Shown in pieces: positions 10,305-19,140 of a DNA stretch of 64,000 nucleotides. Below the pieces are notes generated by a model. The model was not told the origin of the DNA, did not search any database, and saw only the letters and a list, made by a program, of their open reading frames with translations. The translations under genes and the position numbers were made by a program. Position 1 is the first letter of the stretch; each line of letters starts with the position of its first letter. This DNA comes from HR10 sp964615335 (lineage in GTDB: Bacteria > Acidobacteriota > Blastocatellia > HR10), in NCBI GenBank assembly GCA_964615335.1, contig CAZTMT010000014.1:1-64000 (forward strand), written 5' to 3'.

Positions 10305-11792
10305 TCAGGATCCGGCGAGGATCTCCTCGCCCGCGATCACGCGCTCATAGAGCTCCCGATACTGAGCGGCCGACCGATCCCAGGAGAAATCGGCGCGCAT
10401 GCCGTTCTCCATGCATTTCCTCCAGAGGGGAGGATGGGCATAGACGCGTCGCGCGCAGTGCACAGCGGCCAGCAGGTGCTCGGCTCGATATTCGGAGAAT
10501 TTGAATCCGTTGCCCGTCTGACGATCCAGGTCGAAGGGCTCGATCGTATCGTCCAATCCTCCGGTGGCGCGCACGATGGGAACGGTCCCGTACTTCAGGC
10601 TGTAAATTTGATTCAGTCCGCAAGGCTCGTAGCGCGAGGGCATGAGAAACATATCGGCCCCGGCCTCGATCTTATGGGCCAGCTCGTTATGGAATCCCAG
10701 ATAGACACCGACGCGATCGGGATGGGCGCGCTGCCAGGCTCGGAAGAACTCCTCCAGCTCCCGCTCTCCGGAGCCCAGAAGGACATAGGTGACGTCCGCC
10801 TGCAGGAGCCCCTCGGCGGCCTCCCGCACCAGGTCGAATCCCTTCTGCGCGACGAGCCGAGAGATCGAGCCGATCACCGGGCGCTCCATCTGCTCGGGCA
10901 ATCCCATCGTGCGCAAGAGGTCCGCCTTGCACGCGCGCTTGCCCTCCAGATTCTCCACCGAATAATTCGCCGCGATGAACGGATCGGTCTCCGGATTCCA
11001 CTCTTCGTAATCCACGCCGTTGAGAATACCCACCAGACGGTGCCGGCGCGCGCGGAGAAGTCCGTCGAGCCCATGCCCGTATTCGGGCGTTTGGATCTCC
11101 TGGGCGTACGTGCGGCTCACCGTCGAGATGGCATGAGCGAAGACGATGCCCGCCTTCATCGCGCTGGCTGAGCCATAGAACTCGATCCCTCCCTCCGTTC
11201 GATAGACCTCCGGACTCAGCCCGAATCTCTCCAACAGCGTCGGCGAGAAGAGTCCCTGGTACGCCAGGTTATGAATCGTGAAGAGCGTTGCTGCCCGCCG
11301 GAGAATGGGGTCATCCCCGTATGCGGTTCGGAGATAGAGGGGGATCAGCCCCGTCTGCCAATCGTTGCAATGGAAGAGATCGGGAGGGCGCTCGAGCCCG
11401 CGCGCCCATTCGACCACCGCGCGCGAGAAGAACGCGTAGCGCTCCGCATTATCCGGATACTCTTCGCTCGGAGTGGGACCATAAATACCCGGACGATCAA
11501 AATACTCCGGCGCGTCCACGAAATAGAAGGGGACGCCCTTATACTCATCTCGGTAAATAGCGGCTGTCCGAGTTCCGAACGCGAAAGGGACACGCAGGCT
11601 TTCGGTCACGCACTGACCGACGGCTCCGGCTTTCTCTCCCCGATAGCGAGGAAGGATGACCTTCACCTCCACACCCAGCCGCGCGAGGGCTCGCGGCAAT
11701 GCACCAGCGACATCGGCCAACCCTCCCGTCTTGGCATAGGGAGCAGCTTCTGAAACGGCGAAGATGACGTGCAGACGGTCGCGCCCACTCAT
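10305..11792 (-). CDS. glgA: Glycogen (starch) synthase, GT5 family
   Basis: Transfers glucose from ADP-glucose to glycogen. The 495-aa protein has the KTGGLADV substrate loop near residue 22 after VIFAVSEAAPYA, HNLAYQG, an internal GILNGVDYEEWNPETD, ISRLVAQKGFDL and the C-terminal MPSRYEPCGLNQIYSLKYGTVPIVRATGGL motif, all diagnostic of GlgA. ATG 11792 is preferred over GTG 11810 because GGGAGA lies between them and the promoter's likely start point is at about 11814. It is followed by trxA after 73 nt. No other glg genes are in the window. Confidence 0.95.
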   Translation of the reverse strand: MSGRDRLHVIFAVSEAAPYAKTGGLADVAGALPRALARLGVEVKVILPRYRGEKAGAVGQCVTESLRVPFAFGTRTAAIYRDEYKGVPFYFVDAPEYFDRPGIYGPTPSEEYPDNAERYAFFSRAVVEWARGLERPPDLFHCNDWQTGLIPLYLRTAYGDDPILRRAATLFTIHNLAYQGLFSPTLLERFGLSPEVYRTEGGIEFYGSASAMKAGIVFAHAISTVSRTYAQEIQTPEYGHGLDGLLRARRHRLVGILNGVDYEEWNPETDPFIAANYSVENLEGKRACKADLLRTMGLPEQMERPVIGSISRLVAQKGFDLVREAAEGLLQADVTYVLLGSGERELEEFFRAWQRAHPDRVGVYLGFHNELAHKIEAGADMFLMPSRYEPCGLNQIYSLKYGTVPIVRATGGLDDTIEPFDLDRQTGNGFKFSEYRAEHLLAAVHCARRVYAHPPLWRKCMENGMRADFSWDRSAAQYRELYERVIAGEEILAGS

Positions 11793-11820
11793 GCTCAAGC
11801 CGTCTCCCACAAAGTGAGAT

Positions 11821-11850
11821 ATGGTAGGTCCTGGGTTCTCTGATTGTCAA
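11821..11850 (-). promoter_or_regulatory. Promoter for glgA (trxA, purA)
   Basis: On the minus strand TTGACA (complement of 11845-11850), an 18-nt spacer and TACCAT (complement of 11821-11826). The start point would be about 20 nt upstream of the glgA ATG. Confidence 0.6.
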
Positions 11851-11942
11851 GTGAGGGACTTTTGCGCCTTCGCCAGAAAAAACTCACGCGACGCTTCCGT
11901 GACGCTCTCTCACCGGGGAGAGCTTGCTTTCAAAACTTCGAT

Positions 11943-12735
11943 CAGCCCACGTGAGTGAGCGACAGAAAATAGCTCAAGACGCAAGCCTATCTGCGAGACG
12001 ACCTCCTTCCACAAAGAGCCCACAAAGCGGGCGACAGAGAATAGCCTGGAGCGTGAGCCCAATTTGAGAACGACACCTTTCCACAACGAGCCCACGGAGT
12101 GGGCGGCAGAAAATCGCCTGAGGCGCGAGCCCCATTGTGGAACAACACTTTTCCGTAGAGAGCCCGCGCGAGCGGGCGACAGAGAATAGCCTAGGGCGTA
12201 AGGAAACGTGAGGCCCCAAAATTTTTCCACGAGCCCCCGAAGGGGGCGACACATCGGACGGCCACCCAGCGGGTCTAGTTCCCACACGCCAGGTCACAAC
12301 ATCGGGAGATGCACAAACGGCGTCCTTCGATTCGTCAGGCTTTTGACCCGATGTGCCGCCCGCTGGCGCGGGCTCGGGGATAATTGGGGACCCCGTATCC
12401 TGGGGTTCCGCTTGCGCTTCACCCCAGGCTATCCTCTGTCGCCCTCTCCGAGGGCTCTTTGCGGAACTTGGTCTCCAAATGGGGTTCCGCTTCGCTTCAC
12501 CCCAAGCTATTTTCTGTCGCCTGCTGCGGCAGGCTCTCTAATGAGGTTCGGTCCCCAACAGGATTCTGCTGCCGCTTCACCCCAGGCTATTTTTTGTCGC
12601 CTTCTTCCGAGGGCTCCCTGAGGAATGGGGTTCGATCTCCACATGGGTTCCGCTCGCGCTTCATCCCAGGCTATCGTCTGTTGCTCTCTTCCGAGGGCTC
12701 TTTGCGGAACGGTGTTCGGCTCAAATGGATTCTGC
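11943..12735. repeat. Composite repeat element, copy 1: head-to-head double-hairpin repeats around a conserved core
   Basis: Four units of about 70 bp read left to right (starting near 11943, 12008, 12079, 12149). Each has a first hairpin of the type GAGCCC...GGGC, the linker GACAGA(A/G)AATAGCC, and a second hairpin of the type CCTGGGGCG...GAGCCCCA. Then comes a core at 12231-12412 that uses the variant linker GACACATCGG. Four and a half units of about 80 bp in the opposite orientation follow (near 12404, 12481, 12560, 12644, 12725). Spurious ORFs in several frames run through it. It fills the gap between glgA and the thioesterase gene. A second copy of the same arrangement is at 58537-59350. 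Confidence 0.85.
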
Positions 12736-12816
12736 TGCCACTCCGCCGTCTCCTGGGGTTTCGCTACTGCTCGTCTTTTCCGCGGCCTGCTCTGGCCGGC
12801 TTTTGGGGGGAACTTT

Positions 12817-13302
12817 TCAGGAAGGGGGCGAAGAGTCGTCACTGCGTCGGGCCAGGCGTTCGGCGCGGCGTCGTTCGGCTTCTTCGGCGCGCCGGCGTTC
12901 GTCATCGCTCACCAGCTCCAAAGGGGGGACGGGCGTCGGGCGACCCTCACCGTCCAGAGCGACATACACCAAATAGGCCGTGGAGGTGATGCGCCGCTGT
13001 CCCGTGAGCAACTCTTCGGCTTCGACCTCGACTTCGACTTCCATCGAAGTGCGCCAAACCTGCGTCAGTCGCGCGCGCACATGCACGAGATCCCCCACAT
13101 GCACGGGCGAACAAAACCGAATCGAATCCACGACGACCGTGACGACAGGCTTCCGCGCATGGCGCGAGGCGACAATAGCTCCGGCCTCATCCACAAGCTT
13201 CATGATCCAGCCGCCGTGCACGTTCCCGAGGATATTGGCGTGCTCCGGCTGCATCATCTGGCTGAGGACGACCTGACTCTCGGCGATGCGTTTGCTTTCC
13301 AT
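12817..13302 (-). CDS. Acyl-CoA thioesterase, hotdog fold (YciA/BACH type)
   Basis: A 161-aa single-hotdog thioesterase that hydrolyses acyl-CoA esters. The diagnostic segment NILGNVHGGWIMKLVDEAGAIVA, with the catalytic Asp, is followed by VVTVVVDSIRFCSPVHVGDLVHV and a charged, Arg/Glu-rich C-terminal tail. ATG 13302 has GGAG 7 nt upstream; a GTG at 13323 that overlaps the der stop codon is the alternative. It is the last gene of the slt-TPR-der-thioesterase run. Physiological substrate unknown. Confidence 0.88.
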   Translation of the reverse strand: MESKRIAESQVVLSQMMQPEHANILGNVHGGWIMKLVDEAGAIVASRHARKPVVTVVVDSIRFCSPVHVGDLVHVRARLTQVWRTSMEVEVEVEAEELLTGQRRITSTAYLVYVALDGEGRPTPVPPLELVSDDERRRAEEAERRRAERLARRSDDSSPPS

Positions 13303-13319
13303 AAGGGGCTCCGGCCCGA

Positions 13320-14735
13320 TCACGCCTTCAATCGTTGCAGGATACGAATGGGCGTGGCGAAGAATTCGTACTGCTCGCGCAGCCGGTTCTCGACATACCG
13401 TTCATAGGCGACATCCAACCGCTCATGCCGAGAGCTGAGGAAGAGGACGAACGTCGGGGGATCCACCCCGGCTTGCGTCAGATATTGCACGCGCACGCGC
13501 CGCCGGCGGGTCGTCGCGCGCGCCTCAGCGATGAACTGCTGGAAGAAACGGTTCAATTCGGCCGTCGGGATGCGGTGATACCGCGCAGCATACGCTTTCT
13601 GGGCCAGCTCCAGAATGCGCGGGACGCGCTCCCCGGTGAGCGCGGAGATGAAGAGAATCGGCGCGTAATCCAGGAATCGCAGGCGCGCGCGAATCGCCTC
13701 TTCCAGGCGCGCGGCCGCTCCCGGTTCTCCCTGAACGAGGTCCCATTTGTTGACGGCCAGAAGAAGCGATTTCCCGGCTTCGTGGGCCAGTCCTCCGATC
13801 CGCGCGTCCAAGGCCGTTGGGCCCTCGACAGCGTCCAGAAGGAGCACGGCGACATCCGCCCGTTCCAGATGACGTTCAGCCATGAGCACGGCGATGCGCT
13901 CCGTATGTTCCTGCACGCGCGATTTCCGGCGGATGCCCGCCGTGTCGATCACTCGAAAGCGCGTCCCTTCGAACTCGAGTTCCGAATCCACGGCATCGCG
14001 CGTCGTCCCCGGCGTGGGCGCGACGATGACGCGCTCGGTGCCCAGCAGCCGATTCACCAGGGACGACTTCCCGACATTGGGCTTCCCGATGATGGCGAGG
14101 CGAATCTCCGGGATGTGGACCTCGCGCGCTTCGGGAGCAGGGATGATCTGGAGGATCGCATCCAGCAGCTCTCCAATCCCATGACCATGTTCGGCCGAGA
14201 CGAGGAAGACCTGCGCGAAACCCAAGCGGCGAAAATCCTCCGCATGCGCTTCCCAGCGGGCGGCATCCACTTTGTTGACGACCAAAAAAAGGGGTTTGCC
14301 GAACCGGCGCAGGCGCCGGGCCAGGTCCTCATCGAGCGGCGTCACGCCCTCGCGCACATCCACCAGGAAAAGCAGCAAGGCTGCGCGCGCGATGGCCGCC
14401 TCGGCCTGGCGTACAATGCTGGCGGGAATGAGGGCCTCTTCATCCGGCAGAAGCCCTCCCGTATCCACAAGCTCGAACTGGCGCCCGCGCCACTGCACGC
14501 GCCCGTGAATGCGATCGCGCGTGATCCCCGGCTCATCTCCCACAATAGCTCGCCGCCTTCCGACCAGGCGATTGAAGAGTGTGGATTTGCCCACATTGGG
14601 CCGTCCCAGAATCACAACGCAGGGAAGCTCCCCAGAGGCAGCGCTCGCCTTTCCCCCTTCCCGCGAGGGCTCGCTCGAGGTCTCAGGTCCGATCATCGAA
14701 TTCACTGAGAGAGGGGTTTCTTCGGCGAATTCCAT
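13320..14735 (-). CDS. der: Ribosome-assembly GTPase Der (EngA)
   Basis: Essential two-GTPase-domain factor for 50S subunit maturation. The 471-aa protein shows two complete G domains: GRPNVGKSTLFNRL ... DTGGL ... NKVD in the first and GKPNVGKSSLVNRLLG ... DTAGIRRK ... NKWD in the second, then a KH-like C-terminal domain. A non-conserved 35-residue N-terminal extension (rich in Glu/Ser) precedes the first G1 box. ATG 14735 is supported by AGGAG 9 nt upstream although it overlaps the upstream TPR gene by 34 nt; ATG 14696 is the non-overlapping alternative. Confidence 0.96.
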   Translation of the reverse strand: MEFAEETPLSVNSMIGPETSSEPSREGGKASAASGELPCVVILGRPNVGKSTLFNRLVGRRRAIVGDEPGITRDRIHGRVQWRGRQFELVDTGGLLPDEEALIPASIVRQAEAAIARAALLLFLVDVREGVTPLDEDLARRLRRFGKPLFLVVNKVDAARWEAHAEDFRRLGFAQVFLVSAEHGHGIGELLDAILQIIPAPEAREVHIPEIRLAIIGKPNVGKSSLVNRLLGTERVIVAPTPGTTRDAVDSELEFEGTRFRVIDTAGIRRKSRVQEHTERIAVLMAERHLERADVAVLLLDAVEGPTALDARIGGLAHEAGKSLLLAVNKWDLVQGEPGAAARLEEAIRARLRFLDYAPILFISALTGERVPRILELAQKAYAARYHRIPTAELNRFFQQFIAEARATTRRRRVRVQYLTQAGVDPPTFVLFLSSRHERLDVAYERYVENRLREQYEFFATPIRILQRLKA

Positions 14736-15622
14736 CGAGGCGACTCCTGCGAGGTCAGCTCTTTTCGCAATTGCTCAATGAGCGAGCGCACGGCCGGTGC
14801 CGTCTCGCTCTGTGGAGCCAGCCGCACATAGGTCTCATAGGCCGCGATCGCCTCCGGCAGGCGATCGGCCGCCAGCAGCAAATTGCCCAGCAGATAATAC
14901 AGGATCGGCTCGGTATCGGCATTTTGCGCAATAGCCGTCCGCATATGGGCGATCGCTGCGTCGGTCTCCCCAACCTCTTCCAGAGCGAGAGCAAGCCCGG
15001 CATGCGCTTCCGGCGAGAAGTTCCCGGCCTGGCGCAAGGCCCGGCGATATTCTCGAATCGCGTCCTCGTACAGGCCCTGAGCGCGCAGGATGTTTCCCAA
15101 AAGCGTATGGGCTTCCGGAAAAGGCGCGCGACTCTCGGCCAGAGCGCGTCGAACTTCGCGCAGGGCCTCTTCAGGCTGCTCGAGCGCAAGCAGGGCGCGT
15201 GCCAATCCGAGCCGAGCGCGAGGGAAGGAACCTCTCTTGAGGGCGATCGCTCTTCGATACTCGGCGACGGCGCGCGAGAAAAGCCCTTGCTCGCGCAGAG
15301 CGTCAGCCTGCTGACGATGCCGTTCCGCCCGATCCCGAAGTGGAGGAAGCGCGAGCGTGAGCCGCCGTCGTGCGCCGGGGTGAAGACGGAGGCGAACCTG
15401 GGCTTCCTGACGGCCCAGCTTGCTCACCTGCAGCCGGTACGTCCCGGGCTCCAGAACGAGCGTCAGCTCCCCCCGAGCATTGGTCACCCCGCGGCGAACA
15501 CCATTGACGAAGACGACGGCTTCGGGCAGAGTCGAGATCACGACCTCGGCGCGCTGCGCGTGAGCATACGCCGGCAGCAGAAGCGCCACAAGCATCCCGC
15601 CGATGGCGGCACGAGCATTCAT
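14702..15622 (-). CDS. Secreted PEGA-domain protein with TPR repeats
   Basis: A 306-aa protein with a Sec signal peptide (hydrophobic GGMLVALLLPAYAHA, likely cleaved after AHA), then a PEGA-like beta domain (VVISTLPEAVVFVNGVRRG ... LVLEPGTYRLQVSK), then 4-5 TPRs. The TPRs have the same 34/35-residue 'FPEAH..LG' style as the kinase and giant TPR proteins at 33-39 kb. It is probably periplasmic and scaffolding. Its ATG overlaps the stop of the upstream lytic transglycosylase (ATGA), suggesting a cell-wall-related role. Confidence 0.85.
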   Translation of the reverse strand: MNARAAIGGMLVALLLPAYAHAQRAEVVISTLPEAVVFVNGVRRGVTNARGELTLVLEPGTYRLQVSKLGRQEAQVRLRLHPGARRRLTLALPPLRDRAERHRQQADALREQGLFSRAVAEYRRAIALKRGSFPRARLGLARALLALEQPEEALREVRRALAESRAPFPEAHTLLGNILRAQGLYEDAIREYRRALRQAGNFSPEAHAGLALALEEVGETDAAIAHMRTAIAQNADTEPILYYLLGNLLLAADRLPEAIAAYETYVRLAPQSETAPAVRSLIEQLRKELTSQESPRWNSPKKPLSQ

Positions 15623-17883
15623 ATCCCTCGGGAGGAGGAGCCGTAGAGCCGACGATAGTGCGCGACATTGCGCAGGATATTTTTGACGTACTCCCGAGTT
15701 TCGGAGATCGGGATGCTCTCGATCCACTCGTCCATCTCTTCGGTGGGCAACTCTCGGAGCCAGCGCGTGACGCGCACAGGCCCGGCATTGTAGGCAGCCA
15801 GCGCGTATTCGATTCGCCCGAACCGCCGGAGTTGATCGGCCAGATAGGCTGTCCCCAGCCGGATGTTCAGAGCCGGATCGTAAAGCCGCTCCGGAGAAAG
15901 CCGCCGCAGTCCATATCGGCGAGCGACCAGACGTCCCGTCGCCGGGATCAACTGCATCAAGCCGCGCGCGTTAGCGACCGAACGCGCACGCGGATGAAAT
16001 CCTGACTCCTGCCGAATCAGGGCGGCAACCAGATACGGATCCAGCCGCTGCGCCTGGGCATGCCGTCGAATGAGATCCCAATGCGTGAGCGGGAAAAGCA
16101 ACCGCAAGACTTCTTCGGGGACTTCGTCTCCACGATAGGCAGCATATTCCGGATGGGCCTGTCGCAACGCGTTGATAGCCGCCAGGGGATCTCCACGATC
16201 GCGATAGAGCCGGGCCAGCTCCAGACACACGCGCGGCGATCGGGGCGCTTCGCTTTGAGCGGCGGTGAGTTCGCTGAGTGCCAGCTCCTCCAATCGGATG
16301 AGGCGCAGCTCCAGAGCCTTCTCCACGCGCTCGAGCGTTCTGGGCGCAGCCGTCTCCGGAGGAGGCGAGACAGGATGCAAATTCTCCAGAACGCGCTCCA
16401 GAAGCGGATCCGCTTCAAGGAGAATCTCCCCCGATTTGTTCCTGCGCCGCACCGATGCCGACGCCGCACGGTGAGCCCTCATACGCTCGGCGTGCTGGCG
16501 CGCCATCTGCCCGTAGTAGGCATCGCGATATCGCTCGGCGATCCTCTCATAAAGGAGTTGCGCGCGTTCGCTTCGCCCCTGCTTCTGCTCAGCTCGCGCG
16601 GCCCAGTAAGCTCCTCGGGCGAAAAAGTCCGACTGGGGATATTGCGCCGCCAGTTGAAGCAACAGGCGCGCCGCCGTGCTGTAATCTCCCCGACCATAGG
16701 CTTCCCACCCGAGGCGCCAGAGCGCTTCGGGAACGAACTCGGAATCCGGATGTTGTGTGACGATTTCTTGAAAAGCAGCTCGTGCAGCCTCGCGCTCCTC
16801 ATTCTTCAGGTGGAACTGAGCGCGCGAAAAGAGCGTGCGGGCGGCCCAGGGGCTGCGCGGGAAGCGCGCGACCAACTGCTGACTCGTCTCCAGAAACTCC
16901 GCGGCGCGCCCCAGCCGACGGTAAGCCTCAGCCAACCAGTAGAGCGCTTCGCTCTGCAACTCCGCCGAAGCGCGCGCGCTCACCGACCGCAGCACCGCTA
17001 TAGCTTCCCTGAGAGCGTTCGCTCGAAACAGACTCACGCCCAAGCGGAGCCGTGCCGCCTCGTCGCGAGCCGCTTCGGGGAAGGCGGCGAACCAGGCGCG
17101 ATAGGCTTCGGCCGCTTCCTCATAGGCCCCGGCGGCGTACAGGCGATCAGCCCGCCGACGCACTCGCTCCGAACCATAACGTTTCACTCCATCCATGACG
17201 ACACCCAGGCGAAGGAGACGCTCACGCGCCTGCGCGCTCTCCCGGGCCGGCGGCAGATCGAAATAGATGCGCTCGTAGAGGCGGATGGCTTCCGAGGGCT
17301 GACCCAGCCGCTCATACCCCTCGGCCTGCAGCAGAAGAGCCGCCGCCTCCCCAGACTCCGCCAGAGGAGCCACATACGAGATAGTCGCCCGAGCGTCCCC
17401 CCGATTCAGGGCCGAGCGCGCCGCTTCCAGCAGCGCCGAGCGCGCCTGAAGGGAGTCCGGATAAGACCGCCAGAGTTTCACCAACTGGGCTTCCGCCTCG
17501 ACGGCTCGACCCAGCGCCTGAAGACTTCGAGCGGCGAAAAGGAGAGCATAATCGCCGAGCTTCGTCTTGGCGGGAATGAGCGAGTCGGTGAGCAGAGCCA
17601 CAGCGGCTGCGTAGTCTCGGCTGGTGTACCTCCGATATCCCCGCAGGAATCGAGCCAGCGCAGCGGCTGACGTACCGGGATATCGGCGTTCCAGAGCCAG
17701 CAGCTCGTTCTCCGAAGGCTCCCCCCCTCGCCCAAAGAGCGCGCGCAACTCCGACATCCCGCGCTGCGGATCCGTCGCCGCTTCCCCCCTCAGGCTCAAA
17801 GCGATCGGAAGTATCCCCCCGATCGCCAGAACCAGGCCGATCGCTCCCCATCGGCTCGATGTGCGTGTCGCGAACTTTCCCAT
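15619..17883 (-). CDS. slt: Soluble lytic murein transglycosylase with TPR superhelix
   Basis: A 754-aa Slt70-like enzyme that cleaves peptidoglycan between MurNAc and GlcNAc. There is an N-terminal hydrophobic signal/anchor (WGAIGLVLAIGGILPIALSL). A long alpha-helical TPR-like region spans about residues 50-560. The C-terminal goose-lysozyme-like domain has AALIRQESGFHPRARS with the catalytic Glu, NARGLMQLIPATG and YNAGPVRVTRWL. Start 17883 is placed just after a good promoter; the frame is open to 17967 but that would run through the promoter. It is the first gene of the four-gene minus-strand operon. Confidence 0.92.
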   Translation of the reverse strand: MGKFATRTSSRWGAIGLVLAIGGILPIALSLRGEAATDPQRGMSELRALFGRGGEPSENELLALERRYPGTSAAALARFLRGYRRYTSRDYAAAVALLTDSLIPAKTKLGDYALLFAARSLQALGRAVEAEAQLVKLWRSYPDSLQARSALLEAARSALNRGDARATISYVAPLAESGEAAALLLQAEGYERLGQPSEAIRLYERIYFDLPPARESAQARERLLRLGVVMDGVKRYGSERVRRRADRLYAAGAYEEAAEAYRAWFAAFPEAARDEAARLRLGVSLFRANALREAIAVLRSVSARASAELQSEALYWLAEAYRRLGRAAEFLETSQQLVARFPRSPWAARTLFSRAQFHLKNEEREAARAAFQEIVTQHPDSEFVPEALWRLGWEAYGRGDYSTAARLLLQLAAQYPQSDFFARGAYWAARAEQKQGRSERAQLLYERIAERYRDAYYGQMARQHAERMRAHRAASASVRRRNKSGEILLEADPLLERVLENLHPVSPPPETAAPRTLERVEKALELRLIRLEELALSELTAAQSEAPRSPRVCLELARLYRDRGDPLAAINALRQAHPEYAAYRGDEVPEEVLRLLFPLTHWDLIRRHAQAQRLDPYLVAALIRQESGFHPRARSVANARGLMQLIPATGRLVARRYGLRRLSPERLYDPALNIRLGTAYLADQLRRFGRIEYALAAYNAGPVRVTRWLRELPTEEMDEWIESIPISETREYVKNILRNVAHYRRLYGSSSRGI

Positions 17884-17900
17884 CAGCACGTCCCTGACAT

Positions 17901-17930
17901 ACAATACCAGGCGTTGAAGGGACGGGTCAA
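17901..17930 (-). promoter_or_regulatory. Promoter for the slt operon
   Basis: Minus strand TTGACC (complement of 17925-17930), an 18-nt spacer and TATTGT (complement of 17901-17906), about 18 nt before the slt start codon. It sits in the short divergent gap with the SWIM gene. Confidence 0.6.
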
Positions 17931-17948
17931 ACGGGTCCATCTGTGCGT

Positions 17949-19136
17949 ATGCTGAGCCTCTGGACACTGAACAGCCGAGACATCGAGTGGTACGTCGCGA
18001 GCGAGACCATCCTGGAGCGCGGACGGCGCTACTCTCGGAGCGGTCGCGTCCTCGAACTCCACCTGGTCACCCAGGAGCATCTCCGGGCCCGAGTGCGAGG
18101 CCAAGTGGAGCGGTTCTACAGGGTTGAGGTGTGGACGGAGGGCGAGCAGTTTTACTCGCAGTGTTCTTGCCCCTACAGTTGGGGGGTATGCAAACACGTA
18201 GCGGCGGTGCTCTTCACCTGGCTCGATCGTCGGGAGCAGATGGCCGAGCGACAGAGCGAACCTCAGGAGGCCAGTTCTCGCGCCCCCAGAAGGGATCTCG
18301 AAGAACCCCTCTCGGCCTGGCTGGAGAGAATCCCCCCCGACATTCTGAGGGACATCCTCCTGGAAGAGAGCCGCACTAACAGCGCCGTCGAAGACGCCCT
18401 CTGGCAATGGAAAAAGGTCTTGCGTCCGGAGCGCATCCCGGAGCGAATCACTCTTTTGCTTCGCGCCATGACCGCCGCTTCTCAAGAGAAGCGGAAGCAG
18501 AATGAAGAACAGATCAGACACCTTCTGGCCTGGGCGAAGACCTTCGATTCCCACGCGGCCGGAGCGATCGCGCGCGAGATGCTCAAAAGGCTCGCCGAGC
18601 TTCTTCAGCGTCGTCCGGACATCGAAGTGACCAATCTCATCGCGCCGACGCTGGAGCTACTGGAACATCACGCGGAGGCTTTCTTGAGAGACGGTGCGCT
18701 CGTGACGTTCCTCGTGCGGCATCTGGTCCGGGTGTTCGTGCTCGCCCGACCCTCCATGCGGGTGCTCATGGAACCAGCACTCCTGAAATGGGCCGATCGG
18801 TGGGGACGACGCGCCGACGTGATCGCTGAGTTGAAGGAGAGACTCGTCGAGCCGGATGCCGGAGCTTATGCCGTGCTGGCGAAGCTCTATTATCAGGAAG
18901 GCCGGATCGAAGAATACGAAGCGGCGCGACAGAAGAGCCTCATCTCCGAAGAAGATTATCTGGAGTTGTTCGACCATTACCTTGTGACGAACTATCCCGA
19001 TCGGGCCATGCGCGTGGGAGAGCAAGGAGTCAAGCTTCTCGGCGCGAAGGCCCCGCGATTGGCCGAGCGGCTGGCCGCCCTCTATCGGGAATGGGGTGAG
19101 AGCGAGCGCGCCCGGAAGATCCTCAAGCACGCGTGA
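17949..19136 (+). CDS. SWIM zinc-finger protein
   Basis: About 395 aa. The N-terminal part contains a SWIM zinc-binding motif CxCx(n)CxH (CSCPYSWGVCKH), a nucleic-acid or protein interaction module, preceded by the usual ERGRRYSRSGRV segment. The remainder is helical with TPR-like features near the C terminus. Family members are often encoded near SNF2 helicases, but none is here. ATG 17949 is preferred; an in-frame GTG at 17943 is possible. The start lies in a divergent promoter region shared with slt. The CPBP protease gene follows after 4 nt, so the two are probably co-transcribed. Confidence 0.8.
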   Translation: MLSLWTLNSRDIEWYVASETILERGRRYSRSGRVLELHLVTQEHLRARVRGQVERFYRVEVWTEGEQFYSQCSCPYSWGVCKHVAAVLFTWLDRREQMAERQSEPQEASSRAPRRDLEEPLSAWLERIPPDILRDILLEESRTNSAVEDALWQWKKVLRPERIPERITLLLRAMTAASQEKRKQNEEQIRHLLAWAKTFDSHAAGAIAREMLKRLAELLQRRPDIEVTNLIAPTLELLEHHAEAFLRDGALVTFLVRHLVRVFVLARPSMRVLMEPALLKWADRWGRRADVIAELKERLVEPDAGAYAVLAKLYYQEGRIEEYEAARQKSLISEEDYLELFDHYLVTNYPDRAMRVGEQGVKLLGAKAPRLAERLAALYREWGESERARKILKHA

Positions 19137-19140
19137 GCCT

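Noticed and set aside
11910..12989. Several reading frames through the first composite repeat element, including a 201-codon plus-strand frame
   Set aside because: They translate the hairpin repeats (recurring phrases such as FSVARFVGSLW) and have no ribosome sites; one runs antisense into the thioesterase gene.
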